Below, piece by piece: positions 21,246-32,187 of a DNA stretch of 64,000 nt. The notes below the pieces were generated by a model, which was not told where the DNA came from, did not search any database, and saw nothing but the letters and a program-made list of their open reading frames with translations. The DNA is taken from the NCBI GenBank assembly GCA_947449495.1, contig CANFSB010000004.1, forward strand, positions 1-64,000. Direction: 5' to 3'. The position numbers were made by a program, and so were the translations under genes. The stretch comes from Pseudomonadota bacterium (GTDB taxonomy: Bacteria; Pseudomonadota; Gammaproteobacteria; Steroidobacterales; Steroidobacteraceae). Position 1 is the stretch's first letter; each line of letters opens with the position of its first letter.

Positions 21246-22388
21246 ATGCGCCAAGTCATCACAATCAATCTGAACAACAACGCTTACCAGGTCGAGGACG
21301 AGGGCTATGCGGCGCTGCGCGACTACATGGCCACTGCCGAGCGACGCTTGGCCGACTATCCGGACCGGCAGGAAATCCTGGCCGATCTGGAACAGGCTAT
21401 CGCTGACAAGTGCGACAGCTTTCTGGGCGCCCACAAGAATGTGATCACCGCAGCAGAAGTGAGCCAGATCCTGCGCGAGATGGGCCCTGTAGCCGGTAGC
21501 GATGAGGAGGCAACTGGGCCCCAAGGCAATCCCTCTACAGACACACCCGAGCAAGGCTTTACTACCGCCACTGGCCCACGCCAGCAGCCACGGCGTCTCT
21601 ATCGCCTCGCTGAGGGCAAGTTGCTCGGCGGTGTATGCACCGGCCTTGCTGCCTACTTCGGTATCGACGTGGTGTGGGTGCGTGTACTGTGGGTACTGAT
21701 GACGCTGTTCACGGGCGTGTGGCTGCTGGTGTATGTCGCAGCGCTGTTCATCGTGCCCAAGGCAGAGACCCCCGCCGAACGCGCTCAAGCCCACGGCACA
21801 CCGTTTAATGCACAGGATCTGATCGACAGTGCCCGAGAGCATTACGCCAGCGCCCGGCACAGCTATACCCGCTATCGCAGCCGGTTAGGCGAGTCCAAGT
21901 GGGCATACAAACAATCAGGCAACCGCTGGAAGAATCAGTTTGGCCAGCGCATGACCGACGCAATGCCACCACCCTCCACCGCCGCACGCTTGGTAGGGGC
22001 AGTGCTATTGCCGTTCTTTGCTGTCGTCTCGGCCACATTGTTTGTGGCCGTGGCACTGTCGCTGGCATTGGTCGTCGCAGGCGTCAACCTGCAAAGTTGG
22101 GGCGTGCCGATAGTGCACATGCCCATATGGGTTCAAGCCCTGGTGTTATTGCTTGCCTATGCGGTAATCGCATTGCCTGTGGGTGCAGGGCATCGCATGG
22201 CGCTGTATTACGCCAACGGCGGCTCACGCTTTGGTTGGGCAGACATGTGGAGCAGCGTGATCTGGCTGGCTACTGCAGCGCTGCTGGTGTGGGGACTGGC
22301 TCAGGCCGCTCCCGAACTGCACAAGTTGCTGGAGCAGTTGATGATCTATCTGCGTGTGGACGCCAGCAGCGCCACGCTAGACTTGTAA
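21246..22388 (+). CDS. PspC-domain membrane protein
   Basis: This 380-residue protein starts with MRQVITINLNNNAYQVEDEGY. The N-terminal ~80 residues (ATAERRLADYPDRQEILADLEQAIADK) resemble the small helical HAAS-type module that accompanies PadR genes. A PspC domain follows at about 115-173 (KLLGGVCTGLAAYFGIDVVWVRVLWVLMTLFTGVWLLVY). Three further membrane helices lie in the C-terminal third. The track ORF begins 26 codons earlier inside padR; the ATG used is right after the padR stop. An envelope-stress role is inferred from the domain only. Confidence 0.85.
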   Translation: MRQVITINLNNNAYQVEDEGYAALRDYMATAERRLADYPDRQEILADLEQAIADKCDSFLGAHKNVITAAEVSQILREMGPVAGSDEEATGPQGNPSTDTPEQGFTTATGPRQQPRRLYRLAEGKLLGGVCTGLAAYFGIDVVWVRVLWVLMTLFTGVWLLVYVAALFIVPKAETPAERAQAHGTPFNAQDLIDSAREHYASARHSYTRYRSRLGESKWAYKQSGNRWKNQFGQRMTDAMPPPSTAARLVGAVLLPFFAVVSATLFVAVALSLALVVAGVNLQSWGVPIVHMPIWVQALVLLLAYAVIALPVGAGHRMALYYANGGSRFGWADMWSSVIWLATAALLVWGLAQAAPELHKLLEQLMIYLRVDASSATLDL

Positions 22389-22407
22389 TGCCTCAGCCTC
22401 TAACGCC

Positions 22408-22884
22408 TCAAATATAGCGGACCGCCACAATCTCATAACTGCGCGTACCGCCCGGGGCGGCCACTTCAACCACATCGCCCTCTTCCTTGCCGATCAGGGC
22501 ACGGGCAATGGGCGAACCAAACGAGATACGCGAAGCGCGGATGTCGGCTTCGTCTTCGCCAACGATCTGGTAGGTGACCTTGGCGCCAGTGTCTTCGTCT
22601 TCCAGATCCACCGTGCAACCAAAGATGACTTTGCCCGTAGCCGGCATGGACGTCACATCGATGATCTCAGCGCTGCCGAGCTTGGACTCGATCTCCTGAA
22701 TACGCCCTTCGATGAACCCCTGCTGCTCACGAGCCGCGTGGTACTCGGCGTTCTCAGACAAATCGCCGTGGGCGCGCGCCTCGGCAATGGCCTTGATGAC
22801 GTTGGGCCGGTCTTCGCTCTTGAGTTTGCGCAACTCGATGCGCAGCGACTCAGCGCCACGCAATGTGATGGGCACGCGCTTCAT
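22408..22884 (-). CDS. greA: Transcription elongation factor GreA
   Basis: This 158-residue factor rescues backtracked RNA polymerase by stimulating transcript cleavage. The N-terminal coiled coil contains [53 protein letters not shown] with the acidic tip residues DLSENAEY. The C-terminal FKBP-like domain ends [23 protein letters not shown]. Its start abuts the carB stop with no gap, and it is convergent with the PspC-domain gene. Confidence 0.97.
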   Translation of the reverse strand: MKRVPITLRGAESLRIELRKLKSEDRPNVIKAIAEARAHGDLSENAEYHAAREQQGFIEGRIQEIESKLGSAEIIDVTSMPATGKVIFGCTVDLEDEDTGAKVTYQIVGEDEADIRASRISFGSPIARALIGKEEGDVVEVAAPGGTRSYEIVAVRYI

Positions 22885-25800
22885 CTAGTGAATCTCCTGG
22901 TGCAAGTCCTGGAGCCGGTTCACGTCGACATCATCGACATGACGCAGCGCCTCGCAGCTGGCAAGGCCCGCTGCAAGCGTCGTGTAGTAGGTGATGCGGC
23001 GATGCACTGCCTCTTTGCGGATCGACTTGGATTCGCGCGTGGCCTGCTTGCCCTCGGTGGTATTGACGATCAAGGCGATCTCATCGTTCTTGATCATGTC
23101 GACAATGTGCGGCCGGCCTTCGCTGACCTTGTTGGCGCGACGCACCGGCAATCCAGCTGCGGCAATAACCCGCGCCGTACCCTCGGTGGCAACAATATCG
23201 AAGCCCAACTCGATGAGTGTACGTGCCAGCACAACGGCACCGGGCTTGTCGCCCTCACGCACGCTTAGCAGTGCCAGACCGGTACGCGGCAGAATCACGC
23301 TGGAGGCTGCCTGTGACTTGGCATAGGCCTCGCCGAAGGTGCGGCCAGTCCCCATGACCTCGCCCGTGGACTTCATCTCGGGACCGAGGATCGGATCGGC
23401 CTCGGGGAATTTGACGAAGGGGAACACGGCTTCTTTTACCGAGAAGAACTTCGGGATGCGCTCTTCGGTAGCACCGAGCTCTTTGAGGGTGCGGCCGGTC
23501 ATCAGCTGCGCGCCGATCTTGGCGATGGGACGACCGGTGGCCTTGCTGACAAACGGCGCAGTACGCGATGCGCGCGGATTGACCTCCAGCACATAAACCA
23601 CGCCGCCTTGAATGGCGAACTGGATGTTCATCAGGCCGATGACATTGAGCGCCAGCGCCAGTTGGCGCGTCTGCTTGCGCAGCTCATCCTGAATCTGCGG
23701 CGACAAGCTGTTGGGCGGCAGCGAACAACTGGAGTCACCCGAATGCACACCCGCCTGTTCGACGTGCTCCATGATGCCGCCGATCAGCACATCAGTGCCG
23801 TCACACAGCGCATCCACATCCACTTCAGTGGCTTGATCGAGGAAGCGATCCAGCAGCACCGGACTGTCGTTGCTGACCTTGACCGCGTCGGTCATATACG
23901 CGCGCAGGTCCTCTTCGGCGAACACGACTTCCATCGCACGGCCGCCCAAAACATAGGACGGGCGCACCACCAGCGGGAAGCCGACCTCGCGCGCCAAGGC
24001 CAGGGCCTGATCTTCGGTACGGGCCGTGGCATTGGCAGGCTGTTTGAGTCCCAGCTTGGTGACCAATGCAGAGAAACGCTCGCGATCTTCGGCAATGTCG
24101 ATAGCGTCTGGGCTGGTACCGATGATCGGCGTACCAGCGAGCTCGAGCGCACGGCACAACTTGAGCGGGGTTTGACCCCCGTATTGCACGATGACGCCTT
24201 CAGGCTTTTCCAGGGCCACGATCTCGAGCACGTCTTCGAGAGTCAGGGGCTCAAAGTACAGCCGGTCTGAGGTGTCGAAGTCGGTAGAGACTGTCTCGGG
24301 GTTGCAGTTGACCATGATGGTTTCAAAGCCATCGGCACGCAGTGCCAGCGAGGCATGCACACAGCAGTAGTCGAACTCGATGCCCTGGCCAATGCGATTG
24401 GGTCCACCGCCCAAGATCATGATCTTGCGACGCGACGTTGGCGCAGCCTCGCACTCTTCTTCGTAGGTGCTGTACAGATAAGCGGTAGACGTGGCGAACT
24501 CTGCAGCGCAGGTGTCGACACGCTTATAAACCGGACGCACGCCCTGCGAATGGCGCAACTCGCGCAGCGCCTGTTCTTGCACACCGGTCAGACGCGCCAA
24601 CCGGCTATCGGAGAAGCCCTTGCGCTTAAGACTGCGCATGCGTGCTGCATCCAGCGCTGCACTGCCCTGCTCGGCCACCGCAGACTCTTCAGCGATGAGG
24701 TCGCCGATCTGTGCAAGGAACCAAGGATCGATGCGGCTGAGTTCGTGGATGCGTTCAGCAGTCCAGCCGGCACGAAACGCATCGCCCACATATTGCAGGC
24801 GATTAGGACCGGCAGAACGCAGCTCGTAAGCCAGCTGTGCCGCAGCGTCATCGTCGAGCGGCAACGTCATGATGGGCGAAAGGCCATCGAGCCCGGTCTC
24901 AAGCCCGCGCAAGGCTTTCTGCAGCGATTCCTGGAAGGTGCGGCCGATAGCCATCACCTCACCAACCGATTTCATTTGCGTTGTGAGGCGCGTGTTGGCG
25001 CCTGGGAACTTCTCGAAGGTGAAGCGCGGCACCTTGGTCACGATGTAGTCGATCGACGGCTCAAACGAAGCCGGTGTGCGACCGCCTGTGATGTCGTTGC
25101 GCAGCTCATCCAGCGTATAGCCCACCGCAAGCTTTGCGGCGATCTTGGCGATGGGAAAGCCCGTCGCCTTAGAGGCCAGCGCAGACGAGCGCGACACACG
25201 CGGGTTCATCTCGATGACCAGCAAACGACCATCAGCAGGATTGACAGCGAACTGCACGTTGGAGCCGCCAGTCTCAATGCCGATCTTGCGCAGCACTGCG
25301 ATAGAGGCATCGCGCATGCGCTGGTATTCCTTATCGGTCAGCGTCAACGCCGGAGCGACAGTGATGGAATCGCCGGTGTGCACGCCCATCGGATCGAGAT
25401 TCTCGATCGAGCAGACGATGATGCAATTGTCGAGACGGTCGCGTACGACCTCCATCTCGAACTCCTTCCAACCCAGCACTGACTCTTCGAGCAGCACTTC
25501 GGTAGTCGGTGACGCATCAAGACCACGCGCAACGATGGTTTCGAACTCTTCACGGTTATAGGCAATGCCACCGCCGCTGCCACCCATGGTGAACGACGGG
25601 CGGATGACCACCGGGTAGCCCAGTTGCAGTTGCCCCGCGTTGGCCTCTTCCATGGTGTGCGCGATGAAGGCGCGCGGAGTTTCCAAGCCGATATCGGTCA
25701 TGGCATGGCGGAACTTCTCGCGATCCTCGGCCATGTCGATGGCTTCACGCGACGCAGCGATGAGTTCCACGCCATAGCGTTCAAGCACACCCTCTCGCAC

Positions 25801-26106
25801 CAGGTCCAGTGCCGTGTTGAGCGCGGTCTGACCACCCATGGTGGGCAGCAGTGCATCGGGGCGTTCTTTTTGGATGATGCTGGCGACGGTGCGCCAGTTG
25901 ACCGGCTCGATGTAGATGGCATCGGCCATCTCGGGGTCGGTCATGATGGTGGCGGGATTAGAGTTGACCAGGATGACCCGGTAACCCTCCTCGCGCAGCG
26001 CCTTACAGGCTTGGGCGCCAGAGTAATCAAACTCGCAGGCCTGACCGATAACGATCGGGCCGGCGCCGATGATGAGGATGCTCTTGATGTCTGTACGACG
26101 TGGCAT
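22885..26106 (-). CDS. carB: Carbamoyl-phosphate synthase large subunit
   Basis: This 1073-residue enzyme makes carbamoyl phosphate from glutamine-derived ammonia, bicarbonate and two ATP, for arginine and pyrimidine synthesis. The two homologous ATP-grasp halves are complete: [32 protein letters not shown] at the start and [25 protein letters not shown] at about residue 560. A methylglyoxal-synthase-like allosteric domain lies after ~940 ([18 protein letters not shown]). It lies 3 bases after carA. Confidence 0.98.
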   Translation of the reverse strand: MPRRTDIKSILIIGAGPIVIGQACEFDYSGAQACKALREEGYRVILVNSNPATIMTDPEMADAIYIEPVNWRTVASIIQKERPDALLPTMGGQTALNTALDLVREGVLERYGVELIAASREAIDMAEDREKFRHAMTDIGLETPRAFIAHTMEEANAGQLQLGYPVVIRPSFTMGGSGGGIAYNREEFETIVARGLDASPTTEVLLEESVLGWKEFEMEVVRDRLDNCIIVCSIENLDPMGVHTGDSITVAPALTLTDKEYQRMRDASIAVLRKIGIETGGSNVQFAVNPADGRLLVIEMNPRVSRSSALASKATGFPIAKIAAKLAVGYTLDELRNDITGGRTPASFEPSIDYIVTKVPRFTFEKFPGANTRLTTQMKSVGEVMAIGRTFQESLQKALRGLETGLDGLSPIMTLPLDDDAAAQLAYELRSAGPNRLQYVGDAFRAGWTAERIHELSRIDPWFLAQIGDLIAEESAVAEQGSAALDAARMRSLKRKGFSDSRLARLTGVQEQALRELRHSQGVRPVYKRVDTCAAEFATSTAYLYSTYEEECEAAPTSRRKIMILGGGPNRIGQGIEFDYCCVHASLALRADGFETIMVNCNPETVSTDFDTSDRLYFEPLTLEDVLEIVALEKPEGVIVQYGGQTPLKLCRALELAGTPIIGTSPDAIDIAEDRERFSALVTKLGLKQPANATARTEDQALALAREVGFPLVVRPSYVLGGRAMEVVFAEEDLRAYMTDAVKVSNDSPVLLDRFLDQATEVDVDALCDGTDVLIGGIMEHVEQAGVHSGDSSCSLPPNSLSPQIQDELRKQTRQLALALNVIGLMNIQFAIQGGVVYVLEVNPRASRTAPFVSKATGRPIAKIGAQLMTGRTLKELGATEERIPKFFSVKEAVFPFVKFPEADPILGPEMKSTGEVMGTGRTFGEAYAKSQAASSVILPRTGLALLSVREGDKPGAVVLARTLIELGFDIVATEGTARVIAAAGLPVRRANKVSEGRPHIVDMIKNDEIALIVNTTEGKQATRESKSIRKEAVHRRITYYTTLAAGLASCEALRHVDDVDVNRLQDLHQEIH

Positions 26107-26109
26107 GGT

Positions 26110-27285
26110 TCAGGCGTCCGGTGCGCGGGTGGCGGCGGCAGCGCTCGCCTTCTCGTGCTGACGACTGGTCATGGCGTTGATGAAACGCTCGAACAGCGGC
26201 AGCAGATCATGGGGACCGGGGCTGGCCTCTGGGTGACCCTGGAAGCTGAACGCGGGCCGGTCGAGCAGGCGGATGCCTTGCAGCGAACCGTCGAACAGCG
26301 ACACATGGGTGACCTTGACGTTGGCCGGCAACGATTCGGGATCAACGGCAAAGCCGTGATTCTGGCTGGTGATATACACACGACCGTTCTCGACGTCTTG
26401 CACCGGATGATTGGCACCGTGGTGACCGAACTTCATCTTGAGCGTGCGGCCACCGGCAGCCAGACCCAGCAACTGATGACCCAGGCAGATGCCAAACACC
26501 GGCAGACGGGTCTCGAGGATTTGCTTGATGGCGGTGATTGCATAGTCACAGGGCTCCGGGTCGCCCGGACCGTTGGACAGAAACACGCCGTCTGGCTTGA
26601 GCGCCAGCACATCTGCCGCAGAAGTTTGGGCCGGCACGACGGTGATGCGGCAGCCAGCATCGGCAAGCAAGCGCAGGATGTTGCGCTTGATGCCAAAGTC
26701 ATAAGCGACCACATGCAGACGCGCCAGATTGCGTTCACCCGGAGCGCGCTGCGGCGCCCAAAGCGTGCCTTCGTTCCACTGATAGGTTTCGATGGTCGAC
26801 ACCACCTTGGCCAAGTCCATGCCCTGCAGGCCTGGGAAGGCTCGTGCCTGCGCTAGCGCTGCGGCTTCATCAATGCCCTCACCGGCCATGATGCAACCGG
26901 CCTGCGAGCCTTTTTCGCGAAGGATGCGCGTAAGACGACGGGTGTCGATGTCGGCGATGGCAACGGTGTTGCCACGCTTGAGGTAATCGGCCAACGACAG
27001 CGTCGAGCGCCAGTTGCTGGTCAGTAGAGGCAGATCGCGGATGACCAGACCGGCAGCAGCCAATTCGCCGGACTCTTGGTCTTCGGGTGTGGTGCCGGTG
27101 TTACCGATATGAGGACAGGTCAGGGTGACGATCTGGCGGGTATAGGAGGGATCGCTGAGGATCTCCTGATAGCCGGTCATGGAGGTGTTGAACACCACCT
27201 CGCCGATGGTACTGCCCGAAACGCCGATTGATCGGCCTCTGAAAATGCTTCCGTCCGCCAATGCCAATAGTGCAGGTGCGCTCAC
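26110..27285 (-). CDS. carA: Carbamoyl-phosphate synthase small subunit
   Basis: This 391-residue glutaminase subunit has its nucleophile Cys in [17 protein letters not shown]. The catalytic His and Glu lie in the [13 protein letters not shown] segment. I start at the GTG of (V)[18 protein letters not shown], preceded by GGGGA. The 24 extra residues of the track ORF lie in the leader. A structured untranslated leader of about 145 bases separates it from its probable promoter, suggesting control at the RNA level. Confidence 0.95.
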   Translation of the reverse strand: MSAPALLALADGSIFRGRSIGVSGSTIGEVVFNTSMTGYQEILSDPSYTRQIVTLTCPHIGNTGTTPEDQESGELAAAGLVIRDLPLLTSNWRSTLSLADYLKRGNTVAIADIDTRRLTRILREKGSQAGCIMAGEGIDEAAALAQARAFPGLQGMDLAKVVSTIETYQWNEGTLWAPQRAPGERNLARLHVVAYDFGIKRNILRLLADAGCRITVVPAQTSAADVLALKPDGVFLSNGPGDPEPCDYAITAIKQILETRLPVFGICLGHQLLGLAAGGRTLKMKFGHHGANHPVQDVENGRVYITSQNHGFAVDPESLPANVKVTHVSLFDGSLQGIRLLDRPAFSFQGHPEASPGPHDLLPLFERFINAMTSRQHEKASAAAATRAPDA

Positions 27286-27351
27286 TCGTTGATCCCCGCT
27301 GTGATGTTGCGGCTGATCCGGATGTCGGTCATGGCTTTCCAGGTGCTGGAT

Positions 27352-27430
27352 GCACAAAGCGGGAGGAGTTCTTGTGGAACGCCCTCCCGCTGTGCGCGGA
27401 CTAACCCGTAACGGGATGTAACGGATTAGT
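27352..27430 (-). promoter_or_regulatory. Structured carAB leader: two hairpins
   Basis: On the minus strand the leader opens with ACTAATCCGT...ACGGGTTAGT (10-bp arms with one G-T pair, 11-base loop, 27400-27430). It continues with a longer stem: GCAC and AGCGGGAGG pairing with CCTCCCGCT and GTGC, with a 2-base bulge (27352-27395). Its loop holds a further GTTC/GAAC pairing. No T-run follows, so a plain terminator is unlikely. An attenuation or mRNA-stability role is possible. The pairing itself is seen directly. Confidence 0.6.
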
Positions 27431-27435
27431 TGAAA

Positions 27436-27464
27436 AGTTTAAGGATGAGAGGCGGTCCTGTCTA
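27436..27464 (-). promoter_or_regulatory. Probable sigma-70 promoter of carAB
   Basis: Minus-strand TAGACA, a 17-base spacer, then TAAACT (27441-27436). A start about 6-7 bases further on would fall at the first leader hairpin, which fits well. The remaining bases up to dapB (about 27465-27552) carry three more GTCAA/TTGACA-like words but no gene. Confidence 0.45.
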
Positions 27465-27552
27465 CGGCAAATTGACCGTGAACACCTCAAAAAGGCGCTT
27501 GACAGAGCTTTCGTCACGCGATCTTGACAATTTCAAGAAAAGCAGCGCGACC

Positions 27553-28362
27553 TTATGTTTTTATTGACAAAACGTCAGACATTTCATAGCGCCCTGCCGG
27601 CTTGCCGGCCAGCCAGGAAGCCCCCGTGAGGGCCCCGCGGGCAAACAGGGTACGGTCGGTTGCCACGTGTTCAAGAAGCAATTGTTCGCCCGGCCCCAGG
27701 AACCTTACCTGGTGCTCGCCGACCACATCGCCCCCGCGTGCCACAGAAAACCCGATGCTGCCAGGCTGACGTGGCCCAGCGACCGCACCAGTCAGTTGCA
27801 CAGGCTCGGCCAAGCTGATGCCACGGCCCTGCGCAGCAGCCCTGCCCAATACCAGCGCCGTGCCGGAAGGCGCATCGACCTTGTGCTTGTGGTGAGACTC
27901 GAAGATTTCGATGTCATAGCCGTCGGGCAATGCGGCCGCAGCGCGACGCACCAGCGCCAGCAGCACGTTGAGAGCCAGACTGGTGTTGGCCGCAACGAGT
28001 ATCGGAATGCGCGCAGCTGCGGCATCGACTGCGGCAAACGTTGCAGCATCCAAGCCCGTGGTACCGATGAACAGCGGCACCTGTGCTGCCACACATGCAT
28101 CGATGTGACTGCGTGTTACTGCGGCCGATGAGAAATCGATGACCACATTGGCACCGCGAACACTTGCGGCTACATCGGTGCCTACAGTGATTCCCAACGC
28201 ACCAACACCAGCCTGTACGCCTGCGTCCTGTCCCACGCCAGGGTCGCCTTCGTTAGTCAACGCAGCATGCAACTGCAACGGTGCAAACTCTGCCATAGCG
28301 CGCAGCATGGCCTGGCCCATACGACCGGTCGCACCAATGATTGCAACGCGCACCACGCTCAC
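27553..28362 (-). CDS. dapB: 4-hydroxy-tetrahydrodipicolinate reductase
   Basis: This 269-residue NAD(P)H enzyme of lysine/diaminopimelate synthesis has an N-terminal Rossmann motif [15 protein letters not shown]. The conserved IGTTGLD and [10 protein letters not shown] segments are followed by the catalytic motif [19 protein letters not shown]. It starts with GTG overlapping the dnaJ stop by 4 bases, so translation is coupled to dnaJ. The dnaJ-dapB-carAB order is shared with Xanthomonadales. Confidence 0.97.
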   Translation of the reverse strand: MSVVRVAIIGATGRMGQAMLRAMAEFAPLQLHAALTNEGDPGVGQDAGVQAGVGALGITVGTDVAASVRGANVVIDFSSAAVTRSHIDACVAAQVPLFIGTTGLDAATFAAVDAAAARIPILVAANTSLALNVLLALVRRAAAALPDGYDIEIFESHHKHKVDAPSGTALVLGRAAAQGRGISLAEPVQLTGAVAGPRQPGSIGFSVARGGDVVGEHQVRFLGPGEQLLLEHVATDRTLFARGALTGASWLAGKPAGRYEMSDVLSIKT

Positions 28363-29513
28363 TTGGCAGTCCCTGCTGCAAAGAACTTCTTCACGCCCTC
28401 AAAAAAACCTTCTTCGCGGGGTGAATGTTCGCCGCCCTCATCTTTGCGCAGTGATGCATCAAAGCGCTTGAGCAGTTCGCGCTGATCAGCATTGAGTTTG
28501 ACCGGTGTCTCGACCATCACTTTGCAGAAAAGGTCACCGCGCGCGCCACCACGCACAGGCTTTACGCCCTTGTCGCGCAAGCGAAACACGCGGCCCGACT
28601 GCGTCTCAGCGGGAATCTTGAGTGCCACCTGACCATCGAGCGTCGGCACGATGATCGTGCCCCCGAGCACCACAGTGGCAAAACTCACCGGCACCTCACA
28701 GTGCAGATGCTCGGCCTCGCGCTCAAAGATCTCGTGCTCACGCACGCGCACTTCGACATACAGATCACCGGCAGGACCACCATTGCGCCCTGCCTCGCCC
28801 TCGCCACCCAAGCGGATGCGATCGCCGGTGTCGACACCGGCAGGCACTTTGACAGCAAGCTTTTTGCTGCGGCGCACACGACCCTGACCCAGGCATGTAT
28901 CGCAGGGATTCTTAACAATCTTGCCGCTGCCGCGGCACCGCGGACACGGCTGCTGCAACTGGAAGAAGCCCTGGGTGATGCGCACCTGACCTGCGCCATT
29001 GCAGGTATCGCAGGTGCTGGGATTAGACCCCTTGGCTGCACCGCTACCTTTACAGGTCTCGCACTCACACAGCTTGGCCACATCGATTTCGATTGCCGCG
29101 CCAAACACCGCTTGATTGAGATCCAGCTCCAGCTCATAGCGCAGATCTGCGCCGCGGAACACACCATTGGAACGGCCGCCGCCGCCGCCTCGGCCACCCC
29201 CAAAGATGTCACCGAACACATCACCGAAAATATCGCTGAAGCCCTCGCCGGGATTCATGCCAGCGCCGCCACCACCACCGCGGCCGCCTTCAAGGCCCGC
29301 ATGTCCATACTGATCGTAGACAGCTTTTTTCTGTGCGTCGGAGAGTACTTCGTAGGCCTCTTTGGCCTCTTTGAACTTGTCTTCAGCGCTCTTGTCATCC
29401 GGATTGCGATCCGGATGAAAGCGTTGTGCGGCGCGCCGATAGGCTTTCTTGATGTCTGCCTCGGACGCGCCGCGCTCCAACTCCAGGACGGCGTAATAAT
29501 CGCGTTTAGCCAT
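28359..29513 (-). CDS. dnaJ: Chaperone protein DnaJ
   Basis: This 384-residue Hsp40 co-chaperone stimulates the DnaK ATPase. The J domain includes the HPD motif ([15 protein letters not shown]), and a Gly-rich linker spans about 75-115. Four zinc-binding CxxCxGxG repeats follow ([32 protein letters not shown]), then the substrate-binding beta domains. It lies 32 bases after dnaK, with a GGCCGGT/ACCGGCC hairpin at the dnaK stop codon that could dampen read-through. Confidence 0.98.
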   Translation of the reverse strand: MAKRDYYAVLELERGASEADIKKAYRRAAQRFHPDRNPDDKSAEDKFKEAKEAYEVLSDAQKKAVYDQYGHAGLEGGRGGGGGAGMNPGEGFSDIFGDVFGDIFGGGRGGGGGRSNGVFRGADLRYELELDLNQAVFGAAIEIDVAKLCECETCKGSGAAKGSNPSTCDTCNGAGQVRITQGFFQLQQPCPRCRGSGKIVKNPCDTCLGQGRVRRSKKLAVKVPAGVDTGDRIRLGGEGEAGRNGGPAGDLYVEVRVREHEIFEREAEHLHCEVPVSFATVVLGGTIIVPTLDGQVALKIPAETQSGRVFRLRDKGVKPVRGGARGDLFCKVMVETPVKLNADQRELLKRFDASLRKDEGGEHSPREEGFFEGVKKFFAAGTAK

Positions 29514-29545
29514 GCGTGCTTCTCACCGTCCCGGGCGTCGGCCGG

Positions 29546-31489
29546 TTACGACCGGCCGGGGCCCTTGTCCTTCACTTCTTCGAACTCGGCATCGACGATA
29601 TCGTCCTTGCCCGGTGACGCACCCGCATCACCTGCCGCACTGCCCTGCGCAGCGCCACCCTCGGCACCACCCGGGCCAGCCGCAGCCAGCTGCGCGAGTG
29701 TGGCAGAAGCCTGCGCCAACGCCTCAGCCTTCTTATCGATGGCATCGCGATCTTCGCCCTTGAGCGCTGTGCGCAAATCCGACACAGCCGACTCGATCTT
29801 CGAACGCTCTTCGCCAGGCACCTTCTCACCGACCTCGGCCAAGCTCTTCTCAACGGTATGCAGCAGGCCATCGGCCTTGTTGCGCGTCTCAACCAGCTCG
29901 CGGAACTTCTTGTCTTCGGCGGCATGCGCCTCGGCATCGGACACCATGCGCTTGATCTCGTCCTCGGTCAGACCCGACGAGGCACGAATAACGATCTTCT
30001 GCTCTTTGCCAGTGCCCTTGTCCTTGGCCGACACATTGAGGATGCCGTTGGCATCGATATCGAAGGTGACCTCGACCTGCGGCATGCCGCGCGGTGCGGC
30101 AGCGATGTCGCTAAGATCAAAGCGACCCAGCGACTTGTTGTCGGCGGCGCGATCACGTTCACCCTGCAACACGTGAATGGTCACAGCCGTCTGGTTGTCA
30201 TCGGCGGTCGAGAACACCTGCGAGGCCTTGGTCGGGATCGTGGTGTTCTTCTCGATCAGCTTGGTCATCACCGAGCCGAGCGTCTCGATACCCAGCGACA
30301 ACGGCGTCACATCGAGCAACAGCACGTCCTTGACCTCACCGGCCAACACGCCTGCCTGCACGGCTGCGCCCACAGCGACGGCCTCGTCCGGGTTCACATC
30401 GCGGCGCGGCTCTTGACCGAAGAAGTCTTTGACGTACTTCTGCACCAGCGGCATGCGTGTCTGACCACCGACCAGAATGACCTCGGCCACGTCGCTAGCC
30501 GACAGGCCTGCATCCTTGAGCGCTACCTTGCAGGGCTCCATCGTGCGCTTGACCAGATCCTCAACGATCGACTCGAGCTTGGCGCGCGTGAGCTTGACGC
30601 TCAGATGCTTGGGGCCCGAGGCATCGGCCGTGATGTACGGCAGGTTCACATCGGTCTGCTGACTGGAAGACAACTCGATCTTGGCCTTCTCGCCAGCCTC
30701 TTTGAGGCGCTGCACGGCCAAAGGATCCTTGCGCACATCAACGCCGGATTCCTTGAGGAACTCGTCGGCCAAGAAATTGATGATGCGCTGGTCGAAGTCT
30801 TCACCACCCAAGAAGGTGTCACCATTGGTCGACAACACCTCGAACTGCCGCTCGCCATCCACCTCGGCAATTTCGATGATCGACACGTCGAACGTGCCAC
30901 CACCTAAGTCATACACGGCAATCTTGCGATCACCACCGGCCTTGTCCATGCCATAGGCCAGCGCCGCTGCAGTGGGCTCGTTGATGATGCGCTTGACGTT
31001 CAGTCCTGCGATACGCCCGGCATCCTTGGTGGCCTGACGCTGCGAATCATTGAAGTAGGCCGGCACCGTGATGACGGCCTCGGTGACTTCTTCGCCCAGA
31101 TAATCTTCAGCGGTCTTTTTCATCTTGGCCAGCACACGTGCCGACACTTCCGGCGGCGCCATGTTCTTACCCTGGGCCTCGACCCAAGCATCGCCATTAT
31201 CCGCTGCCACAATCTTGTACGGGACCATGTCGATATCGCGCTGCACCACCGCATCTTTGAATTTGCGGCCGATGAGGCGCTTGACGGCAAACAGCGTGTT
31301 GCGCGGATTGGTGACTGCCTGGCGCTTGGCCGACTGACCCACCACCACTTCGTCGTCCTTGGTAAAGGCGACGATCGACGGCGTCGTACGGTCGCCCTCG
31401 CTGTTCTCAATCACGCGGGCTTTGCCGCCTTCCATGATGGCGACGCAGGAGTTGGTCGTGCCCAGGTCAATGCCGATGATCTTGCCCAT
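29546..31489 (-). CDS. dnaK: Chaperone protein DnaK
   Basis: This 647-residue Hsp70 begins [21 protein letters not shown]. ATPase signatures [18 protein letters not shown] and [16 protein letters not shown] are intact. The linker [16 protein letters not shown] leads to the peptide-binding domain and a helical lid. The C-terminus is a Gly/Ala tail ending in a charged stretch ([14 protein letters not shown]), typical of proteobacterial DnaK. It has its own probable heat-shock promoter in the 102-base gap after grpE. Confidence 0.98.
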   Translation of the reverse strand: MGKIIGIDLGTTNSCVAIMEGGKARVIENSEGDRTTPSIVAFTKDDEVVVGQSAKRQAVTNPRNTLFAVKRLIGRKFKDAVVQRDIDMVPYKIVAADNGDAWVEAQGKNMAPPEVSARVLAKMKKTAEDYLGEEVTEAVITVPAYFNDSQRQATKDAGRIAGLNVKRIINEPTAAALAYGMDKAGGDRKIAVYDLGGGTFDVSIIEIAEVDGERQFEVLSTNGDTFLGGEDFDQRIINFLADEFLKESGVDVRKDPLAVQRLKEAGEKAKIELSSSQQTDVNLPYITADASGPKHLSVKLTRAKLESIVEDLVKRTMEPCKVALKDAGLSASDVAEVILVGGQTRMPLVQKYVKDFFGQEPRRDVNPDEAVAVGAAVQAGVLAGEVKDVLLLDVTPLSLGIETLGSVMTKLIEKNTTIPTKASQVFSTADDNQTAVTIHVLQGERDRAADNKSLGRFDLSDIAAAPRGMPQVEVTFDIDANGILNVSAKDKGTGKEQKIVIRASSGLTEDEIKRMVSDAEAHAAEDKKFRELVETRNKADGLLHTVEKSLAEVGEKVPGEERSKIESAVSDLRTALKGEDRDAIDKKAEALAQASATLAQLAAAGPGGAEGGAAQGSAAGDAGASPGKDDIVDAEFEEVKDKGPGRS

Positions 31490-31532
31490 GAGTGCTATCC
31501 CCGAAAGTTCAAATAAAGAAGATGTGTTGTCT

Positions 31533-31558
31533 GTGGTGCCGATACAGCGTTATTCAAG
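31533..31558 (-). promoter_or_regulatory. Probable sigma-32 (heat-shock) promoter of dnaK
   Basis: Minus-strand CCCCTTGAA, a 14-base spacer, then CACCAC. The -35 is a strong match to the CTTGAA heat-shock consensus and resembles E. coli dnaK P1. The -10 matches CCCCAT at four of six bases. It lies in the grpE-dnaK gap, about 45-70 bases before the dnaK start. Confidence 0.55.
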
Positions 31559-31591
31559 GGGCGCGCCAGCATGGCCCGCCGCCTTAGCGCC

Positions 31592-32146
31592 TCAGTCCGG
31601 CTGTTTGGCCACGATGACCCGCGCCGGCCGCAGCAAGCGCCCGTGCAACAGATAGCCCCGCTGCACCACCGCCAAGACCGAGTTGGGCTCGGCTGTGTTG
31701 GAGGGCTGCATGACCATCGCCTCATGTTGCTCGGGGTTGAAAGGCTCGCCCAGCGGGTCTAACCCGGTGATGGCAAAGCGCTCAAAAGCCTTAGCCAGTA
31801 GTTTGACCGTGGCCTCCTGTCCCGCCAGCAGACTCTGCGGGTCACCGCGACCGGCATTGGCCAGCGCCAGCTCGAGGCTGTCGTTGACGGCCAGCAGCTC
31901 TACAGCCAGCTTTTCGATGCCAAAGCGATGCGCCTGCTCGACCTCTCGGGCGGCACGCTTGCGTACGTTGTCCAGTTCAGCCACGGCGCGCAGCGCCTGG
32001 TCACGGGCGGTGTGTGCCTGGCCCTGGGCCTCGGCCAGCGCAGCCTGCAATTGGAGTATCTCGGCCGCCATGGGATCGAGGGCTGCCTGCTCTGCAGCAG
32101 GCGGCGCAGCGGCGCCGGTGCTGTCATCCGACGGGGTCGACGACAT
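31592..32146 (-). CDS. grpE: Nucleotide exchange factor GrpE
   Basis: This 184-residue DnaK co-chaperone releases ADP from DnaK. It has a long N-terminal coiled coil (about 25-85) including ELDNVRKRAAREVEQAHRFGIEKLA. The C-terminal beta domain GEPFNPEQHEAMVMQPS...VLAVVQRGYLLHGRLLRPARVIVAK is a clear signature. I start at MSSTPSDDSTG; the track ORF extends 65 residues upstream into hrcA. Confidence 0.97.
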   Translation of the reverse strand: MSSTPSDDSTGAAAPPAAEQAALDPMAAEILQLQAALAEAQGQAHTARDQALRAVAELDNVRKRAAREVEQAHRFGIEKLAVELLAVNDSLELALANAGRGDPQSLLAGQEATVKLLAKAFERFAITGLDPLGEPFNPEQHEAMVMQPSNTAEPNSVLAVVQRGYLLHGRLLRPARVIVAKQPD

Positions 32147-32187
32147 AAAGATGCTCCTGAATGCGGAAGTTCGCCCCTTAGTGGGGG

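Noticed and set aside
24355-25482. 375-residue plus-strand ORF opposite carB
   Set aside because: It lies wholly antisense to highly conserved carB sequence and has no recognisable domain; a G+C-rich shadow frame.
29540-29557. GGCCGGT-TACG-ACCGGCC hairpin as full terminator between dnaK and dnaJ
   Set aside because: It overlaps the dnaK stop codon, has no T-run, and dnaJ lacks an evident own promoter in the 32-base gap; at most it dampens read-through.
28701-30176. 491-residue plus-strand ORF opposite dnaJ and dnaK
   Set aside because: Antisense shadow of two unmistakable chaperone genes; composition is biased and no domain is seen.
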